From Pseudobdellovibrionaceae bacterium (GTDB lineage: Bacteria; Bdellovibrionota; Bdellovibrionia; Bdellovibrionales; Bdellovibrionaceae), in NCBI GenBank assembly GCA_019637875.1, contig JAHBUW010000010.1, positions 62,001-126,000 of the forward strand: a DNA stretch of 64,000 nt. Reading direction: 5' to 3'. Positions within the stretch are counted from its first letter, which is position 1, and each line of letters opens with the position of its first letter. Shown piece by piece: positions 45,814 to 55,148 of this stretch. The notes beneath the pieces are model-generated. The model saw nothing but the letters and a program-made list of their open reading frames with translations, did no database searches and was not told the origin of the DNA. The position numbers and the translations under genes are program-made.

Positions 45814-46380
45814 TTACAAACCGAAGATGGCCCGGACATCGTCCTGCGAGGTCAGCTCGTTTTTATCCACCGCGAGCGAAAGTTCCTTCATCAGGAGCTT
45901 GCGGGCGGTATCGAGCATATTGCGCTCGCCGTAAGAGAGCTCTTTGTCGACTTTCAGCAGGAACAGATCGCGCAAAACTTCAGCGATTTCGTAAACGGAG
46001 CCGGTTTTGATCTTCTCCATATACTCGCGGTAGCGGCGGTTCCAGGTCTGATTGTCGATTTTGACATCGGTCATCTTCAAGATTTCGATGACTTTCGTCG
46101 CTTCTTCTTTAGAGATGATCGGGCGAAGGCCCACGCGACTGACTCCCGACTTGGGAACCATCACGCGCATGCCGGTATCGCGGATCTGTACGATATAGAA
46201 ATCACAGCGGTTTCCGGAGATCTCTTTCGATTCGACGGCGACCACTTCGCCGACGCCATGTCCAGGATAGACGGCGTTGTCGCCCACGTTGAATTCCACG
46301 GGACCCGCGGGAGCGGGCCGCATGCGTTCGCGTTGTGAGCGCTCACGCAGGACTTTTTCTTTGGGACTCGGTCTGGTCAT
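45814..46380 (-). CDS. CarD-family RNA polymerase-binding transcription regulator
   Basis: 188 residues from ATG 46380 with AAAGGGGTGCAG upstream. The N-terminal RNAP-interaction domain (about 28-85) has VEFNVGDNAVYPGHGVGEVVAVE. The C-terminal helical DNA-binding part has NRRYREYMEKIKTGSVYEIAEVLRDL. CarD/CdnL proteins bind the polymerase beta subunit and stabilise open complexes at rRNA and other promoters. A 25-residue basic N-terminal extension precedes the domain. Monocistronic, with its own terminator. Confidence 0.93.
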   Translation of the reverse strand: MTRPSPKEKVLRERSQRERMRPAPAGPVEFNVGDNAVYPGHGVGEVVAVESKEISGNRCDFYIVQIRDTGMRVMVPKSGVSRVGLRPIISKEEATKVIEILKMTDVKIDNQTWNRRYREYMEKIKTGSVYEIAEVLRDLFLLKVDKELSYGERNMLDTARKLLMKELSLAVDKNELTSQDDVRAIFGL

Positions 46381-46562
46381 CTGCACCCCTTTAACTCTTG
46401 CCCCGGCCCCTTAAAAAATCACCCCGGCCAGGTGCAAGTACCCATGAAGATTGGACGTCATGCGCGAAGGGAGGTTTAACAGGTTTGACACAACAAATCA
46501 AACGACCCAGCGGAGTGTCAGCCGATTTGCGGCATGATGATGACTTTTTTCAGGGCATTTAT

Positions 46563-46597
46563 GGAAAAAAAGTAGGTCCGAACGAGTCGGACCTACT
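46563..46597 (-). terminator. Rho-independent terminator after the 46617-48728 protease gene
   Basis: AGTAGGTCCGA and TCGGACCTACT (11 perfect pairs, 5-base loop) are followed on the minus strand by a T-run. It begins 20 bases after the protease stop. Confidence 0.93.
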
Positions 46598-46616
46598 GAG
46601 AACGAAATAAACGGGC

Positions 46617-48728
46617 TTACAGAAGAGCCGACAGGACGAGCGCGAACGGCTGCTTTCCTGCATTCCCCATGGGGATGTTTTGGCCACGGACGCGGACGAT
46701 GTAAGCGCCGGCCGGAGCTTTTTTGAGCTCGATCATCGCGTTGTTGTTCAGGCTGTCGGTGTTCGACAGGTGACCCCCGGGTCCCGAAACCTCGAGATCC
46801 AAGTTGTTCACGAGCGCACGCGAAGCCGACGGGGTTCCCGGCGCATCGGCGTAAACCAAATTCACCAGCAGAGTCTCGCCCGCGTTCACGTTGATCCGGT
46901 ACTCCATGACTTCGCCGGTGCCGAGGCCCGTCTTCTCGTCGATCATTTGCGTTTGTGCGCCGAGCTTTCCCAGCATCGCCATGTCCGAACGACCGTAACC
47001 TTGGTTGTTGTCGGGACGCGGTTTCAGCTCTTGTTTAGGTCCGGTCCCGTATTGACCGGGTGCCAAGTCCACCGCCGTATGCAGAAGAACCGCTTTCACG
47101 AGCGCGCCCGAAGGACGAGCCATGTTGTAGCGCGTACGCAGCACTTCGCGCGCGATGGCGGCTCCACCCGCGACGAGCGGTGTCGACATCGAGGTTCCAC
47201 CCGAATAGACGTACTCGTCGTTGTAGGCGCCCCACAGAAGTTGCGCGGTGGGTGTCTTCGACTTTGCCGACAGGATGTTCGAGCCGGGTCCCACGATTTC
47301 GGGTTTCAAACGACCGTCCGAGGTCGGGCCGCGCGAGCTGAACACCGAGATCCCGTTCGCATCGTCCGACAATTTCGAACTCGAGATGGGCTCTGCGGGC
47401 CAGCTCTCTTTCGCCGAACGCAGTTCGCCGATTTTCGCCTGGATACCGCCGGTCAGATTGTAGTTTTCCGAAGCGCCCACGGTGAGCGAGTTCTTCGATG
47501 TGCCGGGCGAGCTGATCGAGCCCAGATCGATGATGCCGTCCGCGTTTTTATCCACGCCCGAGTTGCCGGCCGCGAAGATCGGCAGAAATTCCGGATTTTT
47601 CCAGACGTAGTCGTCCACCTGCGCCGCCATCGCGTCGTAGGCGCCCAGATTGCGCGGCGAACCCCACGAGTTCGAGTGCAGGCGCGCGCCGTCGTTGAAC
47701 GCGGGCTGGAACATTTTGTCGAGCTTGGGGGGAACGGTCAGATTGTCGATCAAAGGACTCCACATCCCTTGCGGCATCAGCATCGCGTCGTACGCGCCGC
47801 CTTTGAACACGCCTTTGGAAGCGGTTCCGCGACCCGCGATCGAACCCGCAACGTGCGTACCGTGACCCATGGGATCGGACCAATCCTTCGCGCCGATGCC
47901 GAGGATTTGCCCCGACTTGATCCCGCCACGAAATTCCATCGAGACGGTGTCGATGGCGCCCATGTCGAGGCCCGTGTCCGCGAAGCTGACGATCTCGCCC
48001 TGACCGGAAAGACCTTGGGCCCAGACGGCTTCGAAGTTCATCACTTTGGTGCCGGTTTCGAAACCGGTGACGTCGGTGTAATCGCCTTTGCCCGCGGCCA
48101 TCGCGACGATATCCGTGCCGAGGTTCATGTGCATCGCTTCGACCTGGGGAGCCTCTTCGATGTTCTCGACGCCGGGAAGTTTCGCGATCTCGACGATCTT
48201 CTCGACTTCCGCCAAAGCGTCGAGCGTGCGGCCTTCAACCTTGTGGTTGATGCTCATGCGGCGCAGATCCGCCGACAGACGCTGCGCCGAGGTCTCGTCG
48301 AACGCCATCACCCACAGACGCAAGGGTCGTTTCTTCTCGCCGTCGGCGAGAAACGCGCGCGCCGCGATCTTCTTCGCGAGCTCCGAATCGATTTTCCATT
48401 GGGGCTGCCATGCGGCCGAGCCGATGACTTTCTGCGCTTGGATCAGCTCCAGGCTGCGTCCGTCACCGCGAACGAGGAAACCGTTCGGCGGCAGGTAGCG
48501 CAGGATTTCCAGGCCGTGGGCCTTCATCTCGCGACGGGTTTCCGGACGCAGCAGGTCGCCGAACTGGATCACCCATTCGCGATTTTCGTTTTTCTGCAAC
48601 AGGAGTCCGCGGTTTTCGCGGCTGAGTTCAACCTTCTGGCCCCGGATTTCAAGCGCCGCTTGCGCCTGCAGTCCGACCAGCATGAGCGTTGTCGCGACGA
48701 GCGCGCGACCGAACGACCGTGTCATCAT
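46617..48728 (-). CDS. Secreted subtilisin-like protease (S8) with P/C2-like C-terminal domain
   Basis: 703 residues from the double ATG at 48728, with GGAGGGGGAACT upstream. Signal peptide to about residue 24 (QAQA). A long N-terminal prodomain (25-200) precedes the S8 domain with Asp251 (SFADTGLDMG), His289 (GHGTHVAGS), Asn389 (AAGNSG) and Ser513 (GGTSMSTP), a complete catalytic set. Residues about 590-703 form a beta-sandwich (NNLDLEVSGPGG, IVRVRGQNIP) as in KP-43-type subtilisins. Likely an extracellular endopeptidase. Its own terminator follows. Confidence 0.95.
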   Translation of the reverse strand: MMTRSFGRALVATTLMLVGLQAQAALEIRGQKVELSRENRGLLLQKNENREWVIQFGDLLRPETRREMKAHGLEILRYLPPNGFLVRGDGRSLELIQAQKVIGSAAWQPQWKIDSELAKKIAARAFLADGEKKRPLRLWVMAFDETSAQRLSADLRRMSINHKVEGRTLDALAEVEKIVEIAKLPGVENIEEAPQVEAMHMNLGTDIVAMAAGKGDYTDVTGFETGTKVMNFEAVWAQGLSGQGEIVSFADTGLDMGAIDTVSMEFRGGIKSGQILGIGAKDWSDPMGHGTHVAGSIAGRGTASKGVFKGGAYDAMLMPQGMWSPLIDNLTVPPKLDKMFQPAFNDGARLHSNSWGSPRNLGAYDAMAAQVDDYVWKNPEFLPIFAAGNSGVDKNADGIIDLGSISSPGTSKNSLTVGASENYNLTGGIQAKIGELRSAKESWPAEPISSSKLSDDANGISVFSSRGPTSDGRLKPEIVGPGSNILSAKSKTPTAQLLWGAYNDEYVYSGGTSMSTPLVAGGAAIAREVLRTRYNMARPSGALVKAVLLHTAVDLAPGQYGTGPKQELKPRPDNNQGYGRSDMAMLGKLGAQTQMIDEKTGLGTGEVMEYRINVNAGETLLVNLVYADAPGTPSASRALVNNLDLEVSGPGGHLSNTDSLNNNAMIELKKAPAGAYIVRVRGQNIPMGNAGKQPFALVLSALL

Positions 48729-48791
48729 AGTTCCCCCTCCGTGGTGGAATTGAGTTGTCGGGAACAAGTCGAGTCGGCTTTGCCGGGCCGG

Positions 48792-49412
48792 TCAATTTTT
48801 TTCGGCTTCAACGGCCTCGCGCAGCGCACCGGCGGTCCGCTGCAGCAAGATTTCGAGCCCCACGCGCATCGGCCAGCTGAGCGCGCGGTCCTTCGCGCTC
48901 CAGCCTTCGATTCTCACCAGCGTTTGACCCGCGCCGAAACTCGGCACGCCCTCGCCGCGCGCGAACTGCGCCTCGGGCGAACGCAGTTCGAGTTCGGCGG
49001 TGAAGGGAACGATGTCGCCTTCAAGGACCGTGAACTCCACACGGGGATTTTGGGGATGGGGTTTGGGGACCGCACGACCGCGCAGGGTGTAGTCGATCGT
49101 CAGGATTTCGATCCGCATTTTCACTTCGCCCGTCTCTTGATTCCAGGTGAAGTCCTTGAGGAAGCGGCTCGTGCTTTTGATCTTCTCCGGATCGGTCGCG
49201 AAGGCCCAAACTTTATCGAGGGGTTTTTTCGCAAGGCCCACACCTTTCGAAACGGTGCGGCCGTCCTCATTCTTCGCGGAGACCAGAATCTGGCGCTGCT
49301 CCGTCATTTTCTTCCAGAGCTTCGCGTCTTTTTCCCAAAAATCGAGGGCGAGAGCCGCTCTAGCTCCGACGCTCGCAAATAATAAAAAGAGGAACAAGAT
49401 CCGCGCCATCAT
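48792..49412 (-). CDS. Periplasmic START/SRPBCC-like protein
   Basis: 206 residues from a double ATG (49412 or 49409); signal peptide ends near ARAAL (about 20). The mature part (KPLDKVWAFATDPEKIKSTSRFLKDF, then antiparallel strands and a long final helix) resembles the polyketide-cyclase/START-like fold that binds hydrophobic ligands. Function unknown. It lies 63 bases upstream of the subtilisin gene on the same strand and is divergent from the PhyH-like gene. Confidence 0.75.
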   Translation of the reverse strand: MMARILFLFLLFASVGARAALALDFWEKDAKLWKKMTEQRQILVSAKNEDGRTVSKGVGLAKKPLDKVWAFATDPEKIKSTSRFLKDFTWNQETGEVKMRIEILTIDYTLRGRAVPKPHPQNPRVEFTVLEGDIVPFTAELELRSPEAQFARGEGVPSFGAGQTLVRIEGWSAKDRALSWPMRVGLEILLQRTAGALREAVEAEKN

Positions 49413-49473
49413 CCGCGGTCACGATAGCACGGGAGAATGGCTTAATAAAGAGATGTACGCTAGAATAGGGGCG

Positions 49474-50220
49474 ATGGATTGGAAGACGACGGACTCGATT
49501 CAACTTGTCGAAAGCGGCCTCGTCGCTTTGCGAGGTTTTTGGCCGAAGAAGGTCGTCGCGCCCGTTCGCGAAAAAGTGATGAGTGAACTTGAGCGCGTCA
49601 AGATCCGCCAAAACGGGAAATGGGTCGCCGGGAAACTCGATGCGATGCCGGTCTTTCAGCGCAGCGGAGCCCTCAGCCAAATGGTGAGCGTCGGTCCAGA
49701 GTTCAAGCGCCTCTTCGATCAGGAATTGCGTGAGGTTCTGAATCTCGCGGCCGACGGACCGCTCCTTCCGCAGACGCCGACGCCGCAACTTCTGCTCTCG
49801 CTCCCGAACAAAGAGGCGTGGCACGTACCGACGATGAATTGGCATTTGGATCTCAAAGTTCCGCACGATTTTTCTTCGCCGGGACTGCAAGCTTTCGTCC
49901 TGATCGACGACCTGGTCCCGCGCGGGGGCGCAACGCTCGCGATCGCGGGTTCGCACCGTTTGCATGAACTCGCCCGTGAGGGTGGCGCGCACCATATCTT
50001 ACGTCAGCACGCGCAGCTTTCGGCACTTTACGATGCCCGACGCGCGACGGAGCTTGAGGTCGGCAAAACCTATGACGTGAACGGCATTCCGGTTGCGATT
50101 CAAGAAATGAGCGGACGCGCGGGCGACGTGTTCGTGATGGACCTGCGGGTACTGCACTCCCCGTCCCTCAACGCTTCGAAAAATGTACGGATGATGGGAA
50201 CGAACCGCTACTTGAGGTGA
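49474..50220 (+). CDS. PhyH-like Fe(II)/2-oxoglutarate dioxygenase
   Basis: 248 residues from ATG 49474 (AATAGGGGCG upstream); ATG 49453 is an alternative. The facial triad appears as His124-x-Asp126 (MNWHLDL) and His228 (VLHSPSLN), and late Arg residues (Arg239 or Arg246) could bind 2-oxoglutarate. PhyH-family enzymes hydroxylate small molecules, lipids or residues. Its last 13 bases overlap the end of the convergent JmjC-like gene, another enzyme of the same cofactor class. Confidence 0.85.
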   Translation: MDWKTTDSIQLVESGLVALRGFWPKKVVAPVREKVMSELERVKIRQNGKWVAGKLDAMPVFQRSGALSQMVSVGPEFKRLFDQELREVLNLAADGPLLPQTPTPQLLLSLPNKEAWHVPTMNWHLDLKVPHDFSSPGLQAFVLIDDLVPRGGATLAIAGSHRLHELAREGGAHHILRQHAQLSALYDARRATELEVGKTYDVNGIPVAIQEMSGRAGDVFVMDLRVLHSPSLNASKNVRMMGTNRYLR

Positions 50221-51404
50221 GCCAAGGCTCCCGCATTCCCCAAACTCGTGAAGAGCTTCCGGTCCGCGGCCTTCAAAGGAACGGTCTGACCCGAGTTGAG
50301 CAATTTCAACTGATCGACCAGGGCCTTTGAGTATGGAGCCGCGAAAACCTGACCCGCAAACCCGCAACGCAATGTCCGACCCTCCACAGCCCACAGAATC
50401 GGTGAACTCGGTTGCGCGAGCCTGAGATTTTTCCCGAGACGGAATTTGGCGGCCGGTGCGACCTTAAGCCCCTGAGCGGAGAGATGACCTAACCAATACT
50501 CCCGCAGACGGCGTTCGAGCTCTTCCGCATCGAGATGTCCGAGCACTTTTGACGTTTGCGAGAGGAGAGGTGGCAAGTCCGCGACTTCCCCACTCGCCGC
50601 CGGAAAATTTTTGATCGGCGTGGCCCCCAGCTTCGCGTTCTTCCCCAGAAGGGCGCCGACGAGCGGGCCGAGGACTTCGGAGACGACTTCGGCGTGAGGT
50701 TTATCCACCCAAACGCCCAGACTCCACGTGGCCGAGAACTCACCGTCCGACTCGGCGATATGCCATGCCGACGACGGCCAGTAAGTCATGTCGCCCGGTT
50801 TCGCGGTCATGAGTTCCGACGCCTTCAGATGCTTTTTGTATTCGAATGCGCGATCAAGATCCGGATGTTTCGCACCGTATTCATTTCGCCAAAGGCGAAA
50901 ACGTTTCGTCCCCGCCACCGGAAAACTGAAAACGCCGCAACCGTCGACGTGCACGCCGAAGGGCGTCTTCTTATAGTTTCCGAGGTAAAGCCCCATCTCG
51001 GCAAAGCGGTTCGGGAAACCGACGACGCGGTAAAGCTCGCGCGTGAATTCGATCAAGTGACCTTGATATTCCGCGCTCACTTGCAAGAGCTCATCGCAGA
51101 CCAGACCGTAGTCCTCGAAGATCTCGTTCATACGTTCGTGATAACCCTGCAGCGACGCGTCCGCCTTCTCGGGCAGAAGCTCCAAGACTTCGTCCTCATG
51201 AAGTTTCGCCCCATCGACGTAGAACTTGAATCCGGCCGAGTCGCCCCGCGCCCGGCACAGGTCCGCGAATTTCACCAAAAGCTCAAAGACCGCGGCGGCG
51301 TCCATCTTGCGTAGCGGAGTGCCCACGTCTTTCAGCAAGAGAGGTTTTTTCTCCCAATGTTTCGCCGCGAAGTTCTTCCAGAATTGAGAGTTGAGGGATG
51401 TCAT
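50208..51404 (-). CDS. JmjC/cupin-4 type Fe(II)/2OG oxygenase
   Basis: 398 residues, ATG with TAGGAGCCC upstream, 6 bases after the recG stop. The cupin core has His152-x-Asp154 (FGVHVDGCGVFSFPV) and His215 (WPSSAWHIAES), and a Lys/Arg-rich strand (GTKRFRLW) that may contact the cosubstrate. A C-terminal winged-helix-like part follows, as in ribosomal oxygenases of the RoxA/MINA type. Such enzymes hydroxylate protein side chains. Co-transcribed with recG and convergent with the PhyH-like gene. Confidence 0.87.
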   Translation of the reverse strand: MTSLNSQFWKNFAAKHWEKKPLLLKDVGTPLRKMDAAAVFELLVKFADLCRARGDSAGFKFYVDGAKLHEDEVLELLPEKADASLQGYHERMNEIFEDYGLVCDELLQVSAEYQGHLIEFTRELYRVVGFPNRFAEMGLYLGNYKKTPFGVHVDGCGVFSFPVAGTKRFRLWRNEYGAKHPDLDRAFEYKKHLKASELMTAKPGDMTYWPSSAWHIAESDGEFSATWSLGVWVDKPHAEVVSEVLGPLVGALLGKNAKLGATPIKNFPAASGEVADLPPLLSQTSKVLGHLDAEELERRLREYWLGHLSAQGLKVAPAAKFRLGKNLRLAQPSSPILWAVEGRTLRCGFAGQVFAAPYSKALVDQLKLLNSGQTVPLKAADRKLFTSLGNAGALAHLK

Positions 51405-51410
51405 GGGCTC

Positions 51411-53510
51411 CTAACCGATCGAGGCGAGCGCCGCCGGACCATGCGCTTTGAGAAGATATTCACGCAGCGGAAGATGCTCGGGCTTCATCAATGAGGGGTC
51501 TTTCTCCAGAATTGCGAAGGCGGCCTCGCGGGCGTCCTGCAAAATTTCGATGTCGCGCACCAGATGCGCCATCTGGAAACCCGGAAGCCCCGACTGGCGC
51601 GTCCCCATAAATTCACCGGGGCCGCGCAGTTCCAGATCGAATTCGGAAATTTTGAAACCGTCGGTGGTCTTTTCCAGAAACGAGGTCCGCTCGTAGGCTT
51701 CCGTCGACACCGCGTGGCCCAAGATGAAGATGCAGAAGCTTTTGTGCTCACCCCGGCCGACCCGTCCGCGCAGCTGGTGCAGTTGCGAAAGACCAAAGCG
51801 CTCGGAGTGTTCCACCAGCATGATGTTCGCGTTCGGCACGTCGACCCCGACTTCGATGACCGTCGTCGAGACCAGAACTTGAATTTCCCCCGCGCGGAAG
51901 GCCTCCATGACGGCGTCTTTTTCGTCGGACTTCATCTTGCCGTGCAAAAGCCCGAACTTCGCGTCGGGGTACTGCTGTTTCAATTTCTCGAATTCCTCGA
52001 GCGCGTTTTTCAGATCGATCTTTTCGGATTCTTCGACGAGCGGGTACACGACGTAGGCCTGACGCCCCTTCTTGATCTGGTCCATCATGAACTTCAGGGC
52101 CTCGACGCGTTTACTTTCGTAGATGACGCGGCTTTGGATCGGCGAACGCCCCGGCGGCATTTCGTTGATGACCGAAACGTCGAGATCGCCGTAGACGGTC
52201 ATCGCGAGCGTGCGCGGGATCGGCGTCGCGGTCATGACCAGAAAATGCGGCGACTCGCCTTTGCGTTTGAGCGCCGCGCGCTGCTCGACGCCGAAGCGGT
52301 GCTGCTCGTCGACGATGACGAGTCCCAGCTTTTGAAATTGGACCGCGTCCTCGATCAAAGCGTGGGTGCCGATCAGCAGTCCCGTCTTGCCCGAAATCAG
52401 TCGCTCCAGAATTTCGCGACGTTCCGCCGCCTTGGTTTTGCCGACGAGCAGATCCACGCCGATGCCCAAGGGCTCGAAGATTTCTTTCGCATTTTTGAAA
52501 TGCTGTTCGGCCAAGATCTCGGTCGGCGCCATCAGCGCGGTTTGGTAACCGGCCTCGTGGGCGGTCAGCCCCGCCAGGAAAGCGACCACCGTTTTACCGC
52601 TGCCGACGTCCCCCTGCACCATCCGGTGCATGGGCTTCGCGCGCTCCAGGTCCGCGCGAATCTGTTCGAAGACCTTGGTTTGCGCTCCCGTCAGCGCGAA
52701 AGGCAAAGCGGCCAGGGCTTTTCCGACGAGCTCGCCCGAGGTGCGCAGCGCCGGACCTTTTTCGGCCTGCAGTCCCGCCTTGCGCGCGGCCAGATAAAGT
52801 TCCAGCCAGAAGAACTCTTCGAAGATGAGCCGTTTCTGCGCGGCCGCGCGGAAGTTGAAATACAGTGCGGCCTCTTCGTGGGGCGGATTGTGGATCTGGT
52901 AAAGGGCGTGGCTGCGCGGGATCAAACCGTACTTCGCCATCAGCTCTTGCGGAAAAACCTCGGGGCCGTAGGTCTCTTCGGTCAGCTGCGACATCGCCGC
53001 CTTGATCAAGCGACCGATGCGGGCCGAGGTGACGCTTTCGATTTCCGTATAGATCGGCAAAAGCGCGTCTTCCACTTCCTCGTCGGGAACGACGTCGCGC
53101 AGATCGGGGTGATGAAACTCCAGGCGCCCCCGGTAGTCCGTGACCGTCCCGACAACGCGGACCTCTTTCCCCCGTTCGAAACGTTCGAAGTAACCACGGT
53201 AGGGCACGCGAAAGAACTTGCAGTGAATCTGTCCCGAGGCGTCGCGCACAAGGACGTCGTAAATCTTGCGTTTCGCCTTCCCCATCTGAAAGGACGAGAC
53301 GTTCACGATGGTCGCCTTCACGCTGACCAGATCGTTGGGCTTCAGCGAGGCGATATTGCGGGCCGCGCGGCGGTCTTCGTAGGTGCGCGGATAGTAGTTG
53401 AGGAGGTCCTCGACCGTATGCAAACCGCGTTTCCCAAGTTGGGATCCGAGGGCCGGGCCTACGCCTTTGAGGTATTGAATTTCAGTGGTGCGTCTCAGAT
53501 CCGGCGGCAT
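51411..53510 (-). CDS. recG: ATP-dependent DNA helicase RecG
   Basis: About 699 residues if started at ATG 53510; there is no clear ribosome site and longer frames exist. The N-terminal wedge/OB domain begins TEIQYLKGVGPALGSQLGKR. Helicase motifs are I GDVGSGKTVVA, II DEQHRFG, III MTATPIPRTLAM and VI HQLRGRVGRG. It remodels stalled forks and branched DNA. First gene of a pair with the JmjC-like oxygenase. Confidence 0.96.
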   Translation of the reverse strand: MPPDLRRTTEIQYLKGVGPALGSQLGKRGLHTVEDLLNYYPRTYEDRRAARNIASLKPNDLVSVKATIVNVSSFQMGKAKRKIYDVLVRDASGQIHCKFFRVPYRGYFERFERGKEVRVVGTVTDYRGRLEFHHPDLRDVVPDEEVEDALLPIYTEIESVTSARIGRLIKAAMSQLTEETYGPEVFPQELMAKYGLIPRSHALYQIHNPPHEEAALYFNFRAAAQKRLIFEEFFWLELYLAARKAGLQAEKGPALRTSGELVGKALAALPFALTGAQTKVFEQIRADLERAKPMHRMVQGDVGSGKTVVAFLAGLTAHEAGYQTALMAPTEILAEQHFKNAKEIFEPLGIGVDLLVGKTKAAERREILERLISGKTGLLIGTHALIEDAVQFQKLGLVIVDEQHRFGVEQRAALKRKGESPHFLVMTATPIPRTLAMTVYGDLDVSVINEMPPGRSPIQSRVIYESKRVEALKFMMDQIKKGRQAYVVYPLVEESEKIDLKNALEEFEKLKQQYPDAKFGLLHGKMKSDEKDAVMEAFRAGEIQVLVSTTVIEVGVDVPNANIMLVEHSERFGLSQLHQLRGRVGRGEHKSFCIFILGHAVSTEAYERTSFLEKTTDGFKISEFDLELRGPGEFMGTRQSGLPGFQMAHLVRDIEILQDAREAAFAILEKDPSLMKPEHLPLREYLLKAHGPAALASIG

Positions 53511-53611
53511 TTGTGAAAAACTAATCCCCGCCCGGACTTTTGTCCACCGCTCACCCGGACCGCCCCGCAAAAATGAGGCAGGATTTGCCTTCCGGACGTA
53601 CAATTAAAGTC

Positions 53612-54559
53612 ATGGAAACGACTGGCTATTTCAAGGTCCGCATCAACAGCTTGATCCCCGATAAACAGCTGCCGTTCAACCTTTACCTGCGCCTGAATTC
53701 GAAGCTCACGATGTACCTGCGTGCGGGCGACAAAATTCAGAAAGAAAAGCTCCTCTTATTGAACCGCAAGGATACCGGCGAAAGCTTTTTCATCCCCGAT
53801 TCCGAACGGGCCGCGTTCAAAGCCTTCGTGCACAGCCAGATCATGTCCTCGGAACTCGGAGTGCGTGAAAAAGCCATGGTCCTTCGCGAATCCTCGATGA
53901 CCTTGATGGAGGAACTCTACGAGCATCCCGATGTCAATCAGGCGCTCGCCAATTCGCAACCTTTGATTCAAGACTTCATTCAGTTCATGGACACGAACCC
54001 CCACGGGATGTCCGAGCTGATCTCGCTCTCGTCCCATGATTTCTATACGTATAACCACTCCCTTGACGTCGGCATCTACTCGTTGGGTTTGGCGGACGCG
54101 GTGGGCTTTAAAGGCAAAGAGCTGGAAGACATGGGCGTGGCCGCCCTTTTCCACGACATCGGCAAACGCCAGATCTCGCTCGACATCTTGTGCAAAAAGG
54201 GCGGACTGAACGACGCCGAATGGGCGCAGATGCAAAAACATCCGCAGTACGGTCTCGCGATCTTGAACGAAATGTCCAACGCGACCGACGGCGTGAAAGC
54301 GGCCTGCTTCGAACACCACGAATCCTGGGCCGGCAACGGCTATCCTCAGCAGCTCATCGGCGACGAGATCCACCCGTTCGCGCGGATCGTCGCGCTGACC
54401 GACACCTACGATGCGATGACGACCCAGCGTTCCTACAACGTGCCGCTCGCGCCGATCGACGCCGTGACCATGATGAAAGAGAAACTCGCCGGTCGTTACG
54501 ATCCCGAGATGCTCAAAGCGCTCTATGATGTCCTGTTCCGTTTGAAGAAGGTGGCCTGA
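53612..54559 (+). CDS. HD-GYP domain protein, probable cyclic-di-GMP phosphodiesterase
   Basis: 315 residues from ATG 53612; no ribosome site is visible, and TACAAT lies 7 bases before the ATG, so the mRNA may be leaderless. The N-terminal part (1-125) resembles the DUF3391-like region that often precedes HD-GYP. The HD-GYP part has His181-Asp182 (FHDIGKRQ), HHE 235-237 and GNGYP 241-245. The usual HHExxDGxGYP has Ala for the Asp. Known role: hydrolysis of cyclic-di-GMP in motility or lifestyle switching. The stop overlaps the next start (TGATG). Confidence 0.9.
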   Translation: METTGYFKVRINSLIPDKQLPFNLYLRLNSKLTMYLRAGDKIQKEKLLLLNRKDTGESFFIPDSERAAFKAFVHSQIMSSELGVREKAMVLRESSMTLMEELYEHPDVNQALANSQPLIQDFIQFMDTNPHGMSELISLSSHDFYTYNHSLDVGIYSLGLADAVGFKGKELEDMGVAALFHDIGKRQISLDILCKKGGLNDAEWAQMQKHPQYGLAILNEMSNATDGVKAACFEHHESWAGNGYPQQLIGDEIHPFARIVALTDTYDAMTTQRSYNVPLAPIDAVTMMKEKLAGRYDPEMLKALYDVLFRLKKVA

Positions 54560-54975
54560 TGTTCATGCGTAAGATTCTCTTCGTTGTGTCTTTGACCGCG
54601 CTCGCGCTTTTGCCGCGCCTGGAAACGCGGGCCGCGCTCGAGATCGTCGAGCCCGCCGCCCTCTGCGACCGTTTCGAGAAGAAGGCCGACGAAAAGAAGT
54701 GCCTGAACTTCGTGAACACGAAAAAACCCGACACTTACGTCGCTTCGACCTGCCAGTCGCTCGACGACAACAAACTCTTCATGCAGTGCTTGGAGTTCGC
54801 AACGAAAGCCGAAATCGATCCGCGTGAGCTCGAAACCTGCGCGCAAGAGGATCTGTCCGACCAAGAGCGCATGAGCTGCTTGCGCAAAACGGCCGATAAA
54901 AAAGGCCCGAAGTTTCAACGCATGCCCGCTCAGTTTGAGGGCAGCACGAAAAAAAGCCCGGGCAAAAAACGCTGA
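54559..54975 (+). CDS. Secreted Cys-repeat protein coupled to HD-GYP gene
   Basis: 138 residues; ATG 54559 overlaps the preceding stop, and a second ATG at 54565 gives MRKILFVVS. Signal peptide to about residue 26 (TRAAL). The mature part has three Cys pairs spaced C-x11-C, C-x11-C and C-x12-C (CDRFEKKADEKKC, CQSLDDNKLFMQC, CAQEDLSDQERMSC), probably disulfide-closed helical hairpins, then a basic tail. Not recognised. It may be a periplasmic sensor or a partner of the HD-GYP protein. Confidence 0.78.
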   Translation: MFMRKILFVVSLTALALLPRLETRAALEIVEPAALCDRFEKKADEKKCLNFVNTKKPDTYVASTCQSLDDNKLFMQCLEFATKAEIDPRELETCAQEDLSDQERMSCLRKTADKKGPKFQRMPAQFEGSTKKSPGKKR

Positions 54976-54990
54976 GGCGACTTCGCCTCA
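54973..54990 (+). other. Hairpin overlapping the stop of the Cys-repeat gene
   Basis: TGAGGCG (beginning with the stop codon) pairs with CGCCTCA around ACTT. No T-run follows, so termination is uncertain. The 173 bases from here to the CsbD-like gene otherwise show no gene. Confidence 0.4.
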
Positions 54991-55148
54991 CCGGGCGCCA
55001 CGGCTCGTCTTGACGGGCAATTCTCCCTACTTCTGTCCCTTCCGCACCCGAATTCCGACGAATCCGAGATGGCCCAGCCATTGCTCTTTCTGTCGTTCGT
55101 AGCGGTCGCGAGATGCGATTCGCGCGAACCTCAACGAAGGAGAGCCAC

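Noticed and set aside
46398-46562. Small rightward frame between carD and the subtilisin terminator
   Set aside because: No ribosome site and no protein-like pattern; it runs through the protease terminator hairpin.
46680-49382. 900-codon open frame on the plus strand
   Set aside because: Antisense to the subtilisin and START-like genes; low-complexity Arg/His/Val composition, no start signal or motif.
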